NCBI GenBank assembly: GCA_910586505.1
Contig: CAJUGV010000011.1
Coordinates: 1-64,000, forward strand
Origin: an uncultured Paraprevotella sp.
Lineage (GTDB): Bacteria > Bacteroidota > Bacteroidia > Bacteroidales > Bacteroidaceae
DNA length: 64,000 bases
Direction: 5' to 3'
Shown: positions 17,982-26,267 of the stretch, piece by piece
Position numbering within the stretch: the first letter of the stretch is position 1
Layout: each line of letters opens with the position of its first letter
Notes under the pieces: model-generated
Told to the model about the DNA's origin: nothing
Databases searched by the model: none
Seen by the model: the letters and a program-made list of their open reading frames with translations, nothing else
Program-made: the position numbers and the translations under genes

Positions 17982-18610
17982 TGGAAGTTAGTGTATTAAA
18001 TATAAAGGGTGAAGATACCGGAAGAAAAGTTCTTCTGAATGATTCTATCTTCAATATCGAGCCTAATGACCATGTGATCTACCTTGATGTAAAGCAGTAT
18101 CTTGCAAATCAGCGTCAGGGAACAGCAAAGTCAAAGGAAAGAAGTGAAGTAAGCGGTTCTACTCGTAAATTAGGACGCCAGAAAGGTGGCGGTGGTGCTC
18201 GTCGTGGCGATATCAACTCTCCCGTTTTAGTGGGCGGTGGACGCGTATTTGGTCCTAAGCCTCGTGATTATGGCTTTAAGTTGAATAAAAAGGTTAAGGT
18301 TTTGGCTCGCAAATCTGCATTGTCTTATAAGGCACAAGAGAATGCGATTGTTGTGGTTGAAGATTTTACAATTGAAACTCCGAAAACCAAACAGTTTGTT
18401 GAAATCATAAATAATCTTAAAGTTGAGGGTAAGAAAGCTTTGTTCGTTTTACCAGGTGCAGATAAAAACGTATATTTGTCAGCTCGTAACATCGAACGTG
18501 TTAATGTTATGTCCGCGGCTGCGCTGAATACTTATGGGGTATTGAACGCAGACGTAATGGTTGTGACTGAAAACTCGCTGAAAGTTGTAGACGAAATCTT
18601 AACCAAATAA
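17981..18610 (+). CDS. rplD: 50S ribosomal protein L4
   Basis: A 209-residue L4, which lines the nascent-peptide exit tunnel. The tunnel loop with GSTRKLGRQKGGGGARRGD (about residues 53-71) is intact. Start overlaps the rplC stop by one base, suggesting translational coupling. In E. coli L4 regulates the S10 operon; no matching leader was identified here. Confidence 0.98.
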   Translation: MEVSVLNIKGEDTGRKVLLNDSIFNIEPNDHVIYLDVKQYLANQRQGTAKSKERSEVSGSTRKLGRQKGGGGARRGDINSPVLVGGGRVFGPKPRDYGFKLNKKVKVLARKSALSYKAQENAIVVVEDFTIETPKTKQFVEIINNLKVEGKKALFVLPGADKNVYLSARNIERVNVMSAAALNTYGVLNADVMVVTENSLKVVDEILTK

Positions 18611-18626
18611 GGAATAGGAAACCGTT

Positions 18627-18917
18627 ATGGGATATATAATTAAACCGTTGGTCACTGAGAAGATGACCGCAATTACAGAGAAGCAGAATAAGTTCGGCTT
18701 CATTGTTCGTCCTGAAGCTAATAAATTGGAAATTAGAAAAGAGGTCGAAGCTTTGTATAATGTTACTGTAGTAGCGGTGAATACATGTAATTATGCAGGT
18801 AAGTCGAAAAGCCGTTACACAAGGTCAGGTCTTATTCAGGGTCGTACAAATGCCTTTAAAAAGGCAATTGTTACTTTGAAAGAAGGCGATACGATTGATT
18901 TCTATAGCAATATTTAA
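18627..18917 (+). CDS. rplW: 50S ribosomal protein L23
   Basis: A 96-residue L23 at the tunnel exit, docking site for trigger factor and SRP. IIKPLVTEKMT at the start and FIVRPEANKLEIRKEVEALYNVTV are family marks. In the usual rplD-rplW-rplB order. Confidence 0.98.
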   Translation: MGYIIKPLVTEKMTAITEKQNKFGFIVRPEANKLEIRKEVEALYNVTVVAVNTCNYAGKSKSRYTRSGLIQGRTNAFKKAIVTLKEGDTIDFYSNI

Positions 18918-18923
18918 TAAAAG

Positions 18924-19751
18924 ATGGCAGTACGTAAATTTAAGCCCACAACACCGGGGCAGAGACACAAGATTATTGGTACTTTTGAAGAGATTACTGC
19001 ATCCGTACCAGAAAAGTCTCTTGTATATGGTAAGCGTTCAACAGGTGGTCGTAACAACGTCGGTAAGATGACGATGCGCTATATGGGCGGCGGTCACAAG
19101 AAAAAGTATCGTTTTATTGATTTCAAGAGAGAGAAAGATGGTGTGCCAGCTGTAGTGAAGACAATTGAATACGATCCGAATCGTTCGGCTCGTATTGCTT
19201 TGTTGTATTACGCAGATGGTGAAAAACGTTATATAATTGCTCCTAACGGCTTACAGGTGGGCAGCACAGTGATGTCAGGAAAGGATGTAGCGCCAGAGAT
19301 TGGTAATGCGCTTCCTTTGGAGAATATTCCGGTCGGTACGGTGATTCATAATATTGAATTACGTCCAGGTCAGGGTGCTTTGCTGGTTCGCTCTGCCGGT
19401 AATTTTGCGCAATTAACTTCTCGTGAGGGACGTTATTGTGTAATAAAGTTGCCTTCGGGTGAGACTCGTCAGATTCTCAGTTCGTGTAAGGCTACAGTTG
19501 GAAGTGTAGGTAACTCAGATCATGCGTTGGAAAGTTCTGGAAAGGCTGGACGTTCTCGTTGGTTGGGTCGTCGTCCGCACAACCGTGGTGTTGTAATGAA
19601 CCCGGTTGATCACCCGATGGGTGGTGGTGAAGGTCGTCAGTCCGGAGGACATCCGCGCTCACGTAAGGGATTGTATGCTAAGGGCCTGAAGACGAGAGCT
19701 CCGAAGAAGCAGTCCAACAAGTATATAATCGAAAGATGTAATAAGAAGTAA
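18924..19751 (+). CDS. rplB: 50S ribosomal protein L2
   Basis: A 275-residue L2, needed for subunit joining and peptidyl transfer. The C-terminal signature GVVMNPVDHPMGGGEGR includes the conserved histidine of the family. Lies 6 bases after rplW. Confidence 0.98.
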   Translation: MAVRKFKPTTPGQRHKIIGTFEEITASVPEKSLVYGKRSTGGRNNVGKMTMRYMGGGHKKKYRFIDFKREKDGVPAVVKTIEYDPNRSARIALLYYADGEKRYIIAPNGLQVGSTVMSGKDVAPEIGNALPLENIPVGTVIHNIELRPGQGALLVRSAGNFAQLTSREGRYCVIKLPSGETRQILSSCKATVGSVGNSDHALESSGKAGRSRWLGRRPHNRGVVMNPVDHPMGGGEGRQSGGHPRSRKGLYAKGLKTRAPKKQSNKYIIERCNKK

Positions 19752-19771
19752 TAAGAAAATCTGAGTAAATT

Positions 19772-20041
19772 ATGAGTCGTTCATTAAAAAAAGGTCCATA
19801 TATTGAGGTTAAGCTCGAAAAGAAGGTTCTCGCGATGAATGAGAGCGGAAAGAAGAGTGTAGTTAAGACTTGGGCTAGAGCTTCAATGATATCTCCTGAT
19901 TTTGTAGGTCATACAATTGCAGTTCATAACGGAAATAAGTTTATTCCTGTTTATGTTACTGAAAATATGGTTGGACATAAATTGGGCGAATTCGCACCTA
20001 CGCGTAAATTTGGTGGCCATGCTGGTAACAAGAAAAAGTAA
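19772..20041 (+). CDS. rpsS: 30S ribosomal protein S19
   Basis: An 89-residue S19 of the 30S head, which contacts the 50S subunit through bridges. MSRSLKKGPYIE at the start and GHKLGEFAPTRKFGGHAG near the end are diagnostic. Confidence 0.98.
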   Translation: MSRSLKKGPYIEVKLEKKVLAMNESGKKSVVKTWARASMISPDFVGHTIAVHNGNKFIPVYVTENMVGHKLGEFAPTRKFGGHAGNKKK

Positions 20042-20079
20042 GCAGGTTGATTATTTGAAATAATAAAGTAATTAAATAA

Positions 20080-20478
20080 ATGGGAGCAAGAAAGAAAATT
20101 GCGGCTGAAAAAAGAAAAGAAGCCCTCAAAACCCAGTTTTTTGCTAAGTTGCAGAATGTGCCTTCCTCTCCGCGAAAGATGAGATATGTCGTTGATATGA
20201 TTCGCGGAATGGAGGTGAATAGGGCACTTGGAACCTTAAAGTTCTCTTCGAAAGCCGCTTCTGCTGATGTGGAGAAGCTGTTACGCTCAGCTATTGCAAA
20301 TTGGGAACAGAAGAACGGACGAAAAGCCGAAGATGGCGAATTGTTCGTGACTAAAATTTATGTTGATGGTGGTGCTACGTTAAAGAGAATGAGACCGGCT
20401 CCACAGGGAAGAGGTTATAGAATCCGCAAACGTTCAAATCATGTGACTTTGTTCGTTGGAGCTAAAACTAATGATTAA
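20080..20478 (+). CDS. rplV: 50S ribosomal protein L22
   Basis: A 132-residue L22, whose beta-hairpin lines the exit tunnel. VPSSPRKMRYVVDMIRG and KRMRPAPQGRGYRIRKRSNH are clear. About 20 residues longer than E. coli L22 because of a lysine-rich N-terminal extension, which I recall as usual in Bacteroidetes. Confidence 0.97.
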   Translation: MGARKKIAAEKRKEALKTQFFAKLQNVPSSPRKMRYVVDMIRGMEVNRALGTLKFSSKAASADVEKLLRSAIANWEQKNGRKAEDGELFVTKIYVDGGATLKRMRPAPQGRGYRIRKRSNHVTLFVGAKTND

Positions 20479-20489
20479 TTAAAAGTAGT

Positions 20490-21212
20490 ATGGGACAGAA
20501 AGTAAATCCGATAAGCAACCGATTAGGTATTATTAGAGGTTGGGATTCTAATTGGTACGGAGGCAAGGACTTCGGAGAGTCATTGTTGGAGGACAGCAAG
20601 ATTCGTAAGTACTTGAATGCTCGTTTAGCTCAAGCTAGTGTATCAAGAATTGTTATTGAACGTACGCTTAAACTTGTGACGATAACCGTTTGTACAGCCC
20701 GTCCAGGATTGATCATTGGTAAAGGCGGCCAAGAAGTAGACAAGCTGAAAGAAGAATTAAAGAAGATTACCGATAAGGATATCCAAATTAATATATTCGA
20801 GGTAAAAAAGCCTGAGTTGGATGCTGTGATTGTTGCTAATAATATAGCACGTCAAGTTGAAGGCAAAATTGCATATCGTCGTGCTATTAAGATGGCTATC
20901 TCTAACACGATGAGAAGTGGAGCGGAGGGAATTAAGATTTTAATTTCCGGACGTTTGAATGGTGCGGAAATGGCACGTTCTGAAATGTATAAAGAGGGAC
21001 GTACTCCATTGCATACATTCCGGGCTGATATTGATTATTGTCAGGCCGAGGCTTTGACAAAGGTAGGTTTGCTTGGAATCAAGGTTTGGATCTGCCGTGG
21101 TGAAGTTTACGGCAAGAGAGATTTGGCGCCTAATTTCGCTCAGGCAAAAGAGAATGGCCGTAGCAACAATGGTGGCAAGAACTTCCGTAAGAAGAAGAAC
21201 TTTAATCGTTAA
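20490..21212 (+). CDS. rpsC: 30S ribosomal protein S3
   Basis: A 240-residue S3, part of the mRNA entry channel. Starts MGQKVNPISNRLGI and has the KH motif GLIIGKGGQEVDKL (about residues 73-86). The Asn/Lys-rich tail is typical for this group. Confidence 0.98.
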   Translation: MGQKVNPISNRLGIIRGWDSNWYGGKDFGESLLEDSKIRKYLNARLAQASVSRIVIERTLKLVTITVCTARPGLIIGKGGQEVDKLKEELKKITDKDIQINIFEVKKPELDAVIVANNIARQVEGKIAYRRAIKMAISNTMRSGAEGIKILISGRLNGAEMARSEMYKEGRTPLHTFRADIDYCQAEALTKVGLLGIKVWICRGEVYGKRDLAPNFAQAKENGRSNNGGKNFRKKKNFNR

Positions 21213-21230
21213 ATTTGAAAGTTAAGAATT

Positions 21231-21656
21231 ATGTTACAACCGAAAAGAACAAAATATAGAAGACCGCAAAAGGGCCGTTGTAAAGGTAACGCCCAACGTG
21301 GTAACCAGTTGGCTTTCGGAACATTCGGGATTAAGTCTCTCGAGACGCATTGGATTACAGGACGTCAGATTGAGGCCGCTCGTATCGCAGTGACTCGTTA
21401 TATGCAGCGTGAGGGGCAAATTTGGATTCGTATCTTTCCCGATAAGCCAGTGACGAAGAAGCCGGCTGATGTACGTATGGGTAAGGGTAAGGGTGATCCT
21501 GTTGGATATGTTTTTCCGATAACTCCCGGACGTATTATTTTCGAGGTAGAAGGTGTCTCTTATGAGATTGCGAAGGAAGCTTTGCGTCTTGCGGCTCAGA
21601 AACTTCCTGTTACAACTAAGTTTATTGTTAGACGTGATTACGATAAAAACGCTTGA
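21231..21656 (+). CDS. rplP: 50S ribosomal protein L16
   Basis: A 141-residue L16, which helps position tRNA in the A site. MLQPKRTKYRRPQKGR and RMGKGKGDPVGYVFPI are diagnostic. rpmC begins two bases after the stop codon. Confidence 0.98.
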   Translation: MLQPKRTKYRRPQKGRCKGNAQRGNQLAFGTFGIKSLETHWITGRQIEAARIAVTRYMQREGQIWIRIFPDKPVTKKPADVRMGKGKGDPVGYVFPITPGRIIFEVEGVSYEIAKEALRLAAQKLPVTTKFIVRRDYDKNA

Positions 21657-21658
21657 TT

Positions 21659-21853
21659 ATGAAGGTTACAGAAATAAAGGAATTAGCGACCAATGAATTG
21701 GTGGAACGTATTCAAGCTGAAGAGGCTAATTACACGCAGATGCTGTTAAATCATTCTGTTTCTCCATTGGAGAATCCCTCACAGATTAAGGCTGCGCGTC
21801 GTAATATAGCCCGTATGAAGACCGTGTTGCGTCAGAGAGAACTTAACAAATAA
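21659..21853 (+). CDS. rpmC: 50S ribosomal protein L29
   Basis: A 64-residue two-helix L29 near the tunnel exit. I start at ATG 21659 (MKVTEIKELATNEL); an in-frame TTG two codons upstream overlaps rplP and is less likely. Ends with the family-like RRNIARMKTVLRQRE. Confidence 0.96.
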   Translation: MKVTEIKELATNELVERIQAEEANYTQMLLNHSVSPLENPSQIKAARRNIARMKTVLRQRELNK

Positions 21854-21864
21854 TAATGGTCCAC

Positions 21865-22122
21865 ATGGAAGCTAGAAATTTAAGAAAGACAAGAACTGGT
21901 GTTGTAATCAGCGACAAAATGGATAAGACCATTGTTGTGGCTGCTAAGTTTAAAGAGAAACACCCTATTTATGGTAAGTTCGTATCGAAAACGAAAAAAT
22001 ACCATGCTCATGATGAGAAGAATGATTGTCACGTTGGTGATACAGTTCTGATTATGGAAACTCGTCCTTTGAGCAAAACTAAGTGTTGGAGAGTTGTAGA
22101 AATCGTAGAAAGAGCTAAGTAA
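21865..22122 (+). CDS. rpsQ: 30S ribosomal protein S17
   Basis: An 85-residue S17, a primary 16S rRNA-binding protein. TGVVISDKMDKTIVV and the C-terminal ETRPLSKTKCWRVVEI are diagnostic. I prefer the start at MEARNLRK (21865), which fits the family length; an in-frame ATG at 21856 would add three residues (MVH). Confidence 0.95.
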   Translation: MEARNLRKTRTGVVISDKMDKTIVVAAKFKEKHPIYGKFVSKTKKYHAHDEKNDCHVGDTVLIMETRPLSKTKCWRVVEIVERAK

Positions 22123-22124
22123 TT

Positions 22125-22490
22125 ATGATACAAGCAGAATCTAGATTAGTAGTTGCAGATAATAGCGGAGCTCGTGAGGTGCTTTGTATCCGTGTTTTAG
22201 GCGGTACGAAAAGACGTTATGCCTCTGTAGGAGATGTGATAGTTGTTTCTGTAAAGAGCGTTATTCCGTCAAGTGATATTAAAAAGGGTGCAGTATCAAA
22301 GGCTTTGATTGTACGTACTAAGAAAGAGATCCGTCGTGTTGACGGTTCGTATATCCGTTTTGATGATAATGCCTGTGTTTTATTGAATAATGCGGGTGAG
22401 TTGAGAGGAAGTCGTATTTTCGGTCCTGTTGCTCGTGAATTGCGTGCGGCAAATATGAAAGTTGTGTCTTTGGCACCTGAAGTACTTTAA
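22125..22490 (+). CDS. rplN: 50S ribosomal protein L14
   Basis: A 121-residue L14 at the subunit interface, binding site of the RsfS silencing factor. MIQAESRLVVADNSGAREVLCIRVLGG and RIFGPVARELR are diagnostic. Starts two bases after rpsQ ends. Confidence 0.98.
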   Translation: MIQAESRLVVADNSGAREVLCIRVLGGTKRRYASVGDVIVVSVKSVIPSSDIKKGAVSKALIVRTKKEIRRVDGSYIRFDDNACVLLNNAGELRGSRIFGPVARELRAANMKVVSLAPEVL

Positions 22491-22507
22491 TTTTAATAAG
22501 TAAAGTA

Positions 22508-22828
22508 ATGAGTAAATTACATATTAAAAAGGGCGATACAGTTTACGTGAATTCCGGTGAGGATAGAGGCCGGACTGGTAAGGTGTTAAAAGTGTTCGTT
22601 GATGAACGCCGTGCCATTGTTGAAGGATTGAATATGGTATCCAAGAGCCAGAAGCCGAGTGCAAAGAATCCTCAGGGAGGATTTGTAAAGCAAGAGGCTC
22701 CTATTCATATTTCAAACTTGAATGTTCTAGACCCGAAGACCGGCAAACCGACACGTATTGGTAGAAAATTAAATGCTGACGGTAAGTTAGTTCGTTATGC
22801 TAAAAAATCAGGAGAGGAGATTAAGTAA
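22508..22828 (+). CDS. rplX: 50S ribosomal protein L24
   Basis: A 106-residue L24, an assembly-initiating KOW protein. The KOW motif KKGDTVYVNSGEDRGRTGKVLKV occupies about residues 7-29. rplE begins at the base after its stop codon. Confidence 0.98.
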   Translation: MSKLHIKKGDTVYVNSGEDRGRTGKVLKVFVDERRAIVEGLNMVSKSQKPSAKNPQGGFVKQEAPIHISNLNVLDPKTGKPTRIGRKLNADGKLVRYAKKSGEEIK

Positions 22829-23386
22829 ATGGGAAATACTGCTAGCCTTAAGAAAGAGTATGCAGAGCGGATTGCTCCTGCATTGAAGAAACAGTTCAAT
22901 TACACTTCTGCCATGCAGATTCCGGTGCTTAAGAAGATCGTTATTAACCAGGGATTGGGTATGGCTACTGCTGATAAGAAGATTATTGATGTTGCTATCA
23001 ATGAGATTTCAGCAATTACGGGACAAAAAGCTGTTGCAACGGTTTCAAAGAAGGACGTTGCAAACTTTAAGTTACGTAAGAAAATGCCTATTGGTGTGAT
23101 GGTGACATTGCGCCGTGAAAGAATGTATGAGTTTCTTGAGAGACTGGTTCGTGTGGCTTTGCCACGTATCCGTGACTTTAAGGGTATTGAGAGCAAGTTT
23201 GATGGTAGAGGTAATTATACATTAGGAATTCAGGAGCAAATTATCTTCCCCGAGATTAATATTGATTCAATAGATCGAATACTTGGTATGAATATTACAT
23301 TTGTAACAACAGCCAAGACGGATGAAGAAGGTTATGCATTGCTCAAAGAGTTTGGACTACCTTTTAAGAATGCTAAAAACGATTAA
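22829..23386 (+). CDS. rplE: 50S ribosomal protein L5
   Basis: A 185-residue L5, which binds 5S rRNA and contacts P-site tRNA. The signature QIPVLKKIVINQGLG and GMNITFVTTAKTDEEGYALLKEFGLPF are present. Abuts rplX with no gap and is 5 bases from rpsN, so the genes are probably translationally coupled. Confidence 0.98.
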   Translation: MGNTASLKKEYAERIAPALKKQFNYTSAMQIPVLKKIVINQGLGMATADKKIIDVAINEISAITGQKAVATVSKKDVANFKLRKKMPIGVMVTLRRERMYEFLERLVRVALPRIRDFKGIESKFDGRGNYTLGIQEQIIFPEINIDSIDRILGMNITFVTTAKTDEEGYALLKEFGLPFKNAKND

Positions 23387-23391
23387 TATAC

Positions 23392-23691
23392 ATGGCAAAG
23401 GAATCAATGAAGGCTCGTGAAGTTAAGAGAGCCAAGATGGTAGCTAAATATGCCGAAAAGCGTGCTGCTTTGAAGAACATTGTGAATACTGGAGACCCCG
23501 TTGAGGCTTTTGAGGCTGCTCAGAAGTTGCAGCGTATTCCCAAAAACGCAAATCCTATCCGTTTACACAATAGATGTAAACTTACTGGACGTCCAAAAGG
23601 ATATATGCGACAGTTTGGAATATCGCGTATTCAGTTCCGTGAAATGGCCTCAAGCGGTTTGATACCAGGTGTAAAGAAGTCAAGTTGGTAA
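23392..23691 (+). CDS. rpsN: 30S ribosomal protein S14, zinc-free long form
   Basis: A 99-residue S14 of the 30S head. LHNRCKLTGRPKGYMRQFGISRIQFRE is diagnostic. Only one of the four cysteines of the zinc-binding short form is present and the protein is long, so this is the C-minus type that needs no zinc. Confidence 0.98.
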   Translation: MAKESMKAREVKRAKMVAKYAEKRAALKNIVNTGDPVEAFEAAQKLQRIPKNANPIRLHNRCKLTGRPKGYMRQFGISRIQFREMASSGLIPGVKKSSW

Positions 23692-23740
23692 TTTATTTAA
23701 TATTGTCGGGAGAGGCCCGATTAATTAATTTTTATATAAA

Positions 23741-24136
23741 ATGACAGATCCAATAGCAGATTATCTGACGCGTTTGAGAAACGCCATTCAGGCTAAGCAC
23801 AGAGTGGTTGAGGTTCCTGCGTCAAATTTGAAGAAAGAAATCACGAAGATTCTTTTTGAAAAGGGCTATATCTTGAACTACAAGTTTGTAGAGGATGGTC
23901 CTCAAGGTACAATCAAAGTGGCACTGAAATACGATTCAGTGAACAAGGTTAACGCGATAAAAAAGTTAACCCGTGTATCTACACCTGGTATGCGTAAGTA
24001 TACAGGTTATAAAGATATGCCGAGAGTTATTAACGGATTGGGTATAGCTATCATATCTACATCTAAAGGAGTAATGACAGATAAAGAGGCTTCTGAACTG
24101 AAGATTGGTGGGGAAGTGCTTTGTTATGTATATTAA
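23741..24136 (+). CDS. rpsH: 30S ribosomal protein S8
   Basis: A 131-residue S8, a central-domain assembly protein and, in E. coli, the repressor of the spc operon. MTDPIADYLTRLRNA at the start and GIAIISTSKGVMTDKEA near the end are diagnostic. The 49-base gap before it contains a short hairpin TCGGG/CCCGA (23706-23720). Confidence 0.98.
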   Translation: MTDPIADYLTRLRNAIQAKHRVVEVPASNLKKEITKILFEKGYILNYKFVEDGPQGTIKVALKYDSVNKVNAIKKLTRVSTPGMRKYTGYKDMPRVINGLGIAIISTSKGVMTDKEASELKIGGEVLCYVY

Positions 24137-24151
24137 TTTGGAGGATATAAA

Positions 24152-24724
24152 ATGTCTAGAATAGGAAAATTACCAGTTAGCATTCCTGCGAGCGTTACTG
24201 TTACTGTAAGTGCTGAGAATGTGGTTTCTGTAAAGGGACCAAAAGGTGAGATGAGTCAGGCAGTACATCCTTCGATTAATGTTGAGGTTGTTGATTCTGA
24301 GATTATTTTTACCATTAACGAACAGAATGACTCTGTAGAGACAAAGCAGAAGCAGGCTTTCCATGGTTTGTATCGCTCTTTGGTTCATAATATGGTAGTA
24401 GGAGTTTCTGAAGGTTATGTAAAGAAGTTAGAACTTGTGGGTGTAGGTTTCCGTGCAACGAATCAAGGTAATTTGATCGAATTTGCTTTAGGATATACGC
24501 ACAATATATTTCTTCAGTTGCCGAATGAGGTAAAGGTGGAAACGAAATCAGAGAGAAATCAAAATCCTCTTATTATATTGGAGTCTTGTGATAAGCAATT
24601 GTTGGGACAAGTTTGCGCAAAAATTCGTTCTTTCCGTATGCCTGAACCATATAAAGGAAAAGGTGTTTTGTTCGTTGGTGAGCAGATTCGTAGAAAATCT
24701 GGTAAGTCAGCTGGTGCTAAGTAA
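24152..24724 (+). CDS. rplF: 50S ribosomal protein L6
   Basis: A 190-residue L6 near the GTPase centre. MSRIGKLPVSIP at the start and the C-terminal MPEPYKGKGV signature (about residues 164-173) are diagnostic. Confidence 0.98.
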   Translation: MSRIGKLPVSIPASVTVTVSAENVVSVKGPKGEMSQAVHPSINVEVVDSEIIFTINEQNDSVETKQKQAFHGLYRSLVHNMVVGVSEGYVKKLELVGVGFRATNQGNLIEFALGYTHNIFLQLPNEVKVETKSERNQNPLIILESCDKQLLGQVCAKIRSFRMPEPYKGKGVLFVGEQIRRKSGKSAGAK

Positions 24725-24742
24725 TTTTAAAACAATAAGATT

Positions 24743-25084
24743 ATGATAACGAAATTAGAAAGACGAATCAAAATCAAGTATAGAGTTCGCAATAAGATTT
24801 CTGGTACTACTGAACGTCCGCGTATGACGGTGTTTAGAAGCAATAAGCAGATCTATGTTCAGATAATTAATGATGTTACAGGAACTACTTTGGTAGCGGC
24901 CTCTTCTTTGGGAATGGAAGTTATGCCGAAAAAAGAGCAAGCTGCAAAGGTTGGAGCTATGATTGCTAAAAAGGCTCTTGAAGCTGGAATCGAGACAGTA
25001 GTTTTTGATCGTAACGGTTACTTGTATCACGGTAGAGTGAAAGAAGTTGCAGACGCTGCACGTAACGGAGGACTTAAATTTTAA
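24743..25084 (+). CDS. rplR: 50S ribosomal protein L18
   Basis: A 113-residue L18, which carries 5S rRNA into the central protuberance. GTTERPRMTVFRSNKQIYVQIINDVTG and the C-terminal FDRNGYLYHGRVKEVADAAR are diagnostic. Confidence 0.98.
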   Translation: MITKLERRIKIKYRVRNKISGTTERPRMTVFRSNKQIYVQIINDVTGTTLVAASSLGMEVMPKKEQAAKVGAMIAKKALEAGIETVVFDRNGYLYHGRVKEVADAARNGGLKF

Positions 25085-25090
25085 ATTATT

Positions 25091-25603
25091 ATGGCAATTA
25101 ATAGAGTAAAGATAAGCAGTGATATCGAATTAAAGGATAGATTGGTTGCTATCAATCGTGTTACTAAGGTAACGAAGGGTGGTAGAACGTTTACTTTCGC
25201 TGCCATTGTTGTCGTTGGTAATGGAAATGGTATCATTGGTTGGGGACTTGGAAAGGCTGGAGAAGTGACAGCTGCGATTGCCAAGGGGGTTGAAGCCGCC
25301 AAAAAGAATTTAGTGAAAGTTCCTGTTTTGAATGGTACAGTACCTCATGAGCAGGAAGCGAAGTTTGGGGGAGCGGAAGTTTTCATCAAGCCAGCTTCAA
25401 CAGGTACAGGTGTAGTAGCAGGCGGTGCAATGCGTGCTGTGTGTGAGAGTGTTGGTATAACGGACTGCCTTGCTAAATCAAAAGGGTCGTCTAATCCTCA
25501 TAATTTGGTGAAGGCTACAATTCTAGCATTGGCTGAGATGCGGGATGCCAAGATGATCGCCCAGAATAGAGGTGTTAATTTGGATAAAGTATTTAGAGGA
25601 TAA
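25091..25603 (+). CDS. rpsE: 30S ribosomal protein S5
   Basis: A 170-residue S5, part of the decoding-fidelity network at the mRNA entry. RVTKVTKGGRTFTFAAIVVVGNGNG (about residues 19-43) and GTGVVAGGAMRAVCE are diagnostic. Followed 11 bases later by rpmD. Confidence 0.98.
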   Translation: MAINRVKISSDIELKDRLVAINRVTKVTKGGRTFTFAAIVVVGNGNGIIGWGLGKAGEVTAAIAKGVEAAKKNLVKVPVLNGTVPHEQEAKFGGAEVFIKPASTGTGVVAGGAMRAVCESVGITDCLAKSKGSSNPHNLVKATILALAEMRDAKMIAQNRGVNLDKVFRG

Positions 25604-25614
25604 GGAGGTTTATT

Positions 25615-25791
25615 ATGGCAACTATAAAGATTAAGCAGATTAAGAGCAGAATAGGTGCTCCTAAGGACCAAAAGAGAACTCTTGATACATTAGGATTGAG
25701 AAAGCTTAACCATGTAGTCGAGGTGGAGGATACTCCTTCAACTCGAGGGATGGTTAAGAAATTGCACCATTTGGTAATCGTTATTGATTAG
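25615..25791 (+). CDS. rpmD: 50S ribosomal protein L30
   Basis: A 58-residue L30. It begins MATIKIKQIKSRIG and has TLDTLGLRKLNHVVEVEDTPSTRGM, the family core. Its place between rpsE and rplO is the standard spc order. The stop is TAG at 25789-25791. Confidence 0.97.
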   Translation: MATIKIKQIKSRIGAPKDQKRTLDTLGLRKLNHVVEVEDTPSTRGMVKKLHHLVIVID

Positions 25792-25816
25792 TTATTTATT
25801 TTAAAACTAAAGCGAA

Positions 25817-26263
25817 ATGAAATTAAATACTTTAAAGCCAGCCAGTGGATCTGTCAAGACCTGTAAAAGAGTAGGTCGTGGAGCTGGATCCGGTTTAGGT
25901 GGTACGTCTACTCGCGGACACAAAGGTGCGAAAGCGAGATCTGGTTATAAGAGAAAGATTGGTTTCGAAGGTGGTCAGATGCCTTTGCAGCGACGTTTGC
26001 CGAAGTTTGGTTTCAAGAATATAAATAGAGTAGAGTATAAGGCTGTAAACCTTGATGCAATTCAGGACTTAGCTACAGCTAAGAATTTGGATAAGATTAC
26101 TTTGATAGATATTATTGAAGCCGGTTTAGCATCACGTAAACAATTAGTCAAGATTCTGGGTAATGGCCAGTTGACAACTAAAGTGGATGTTGAAGCAAAT
26201 GCATTCTCAAAGAGTGCCGAAGCTGCAATAATTGCAGCTGGTGGTAACGCTACAAAACTTTGA
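25817..26263 (+). CDS. rplO: 50S ribosomal protein L15
   Basis: A 148-residue L15, a late-assembly 50S protein. The glycine-rich N-terminus KRVGRGAGSGLGGTSTRGHKGAKARSG (about residues 18-44) is diagnostic. secY starts 4 bases after its stop. Confidence 0.98.
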   Translation: MKLNTLKPASGSVKTCKRVGRGAGSGLGGTSTRGHKGAKARSGYKRKIGFEGGQMPLQRRLPKFGFKNINRVEYKAVNLDAIQDLATAKNLDKITLIDIIEAGLASRKQLVKILGNGQLTTKVDVEANAFSKSAEAAIIAAGGNATKL

Positions 26264-26267
26264 TTCA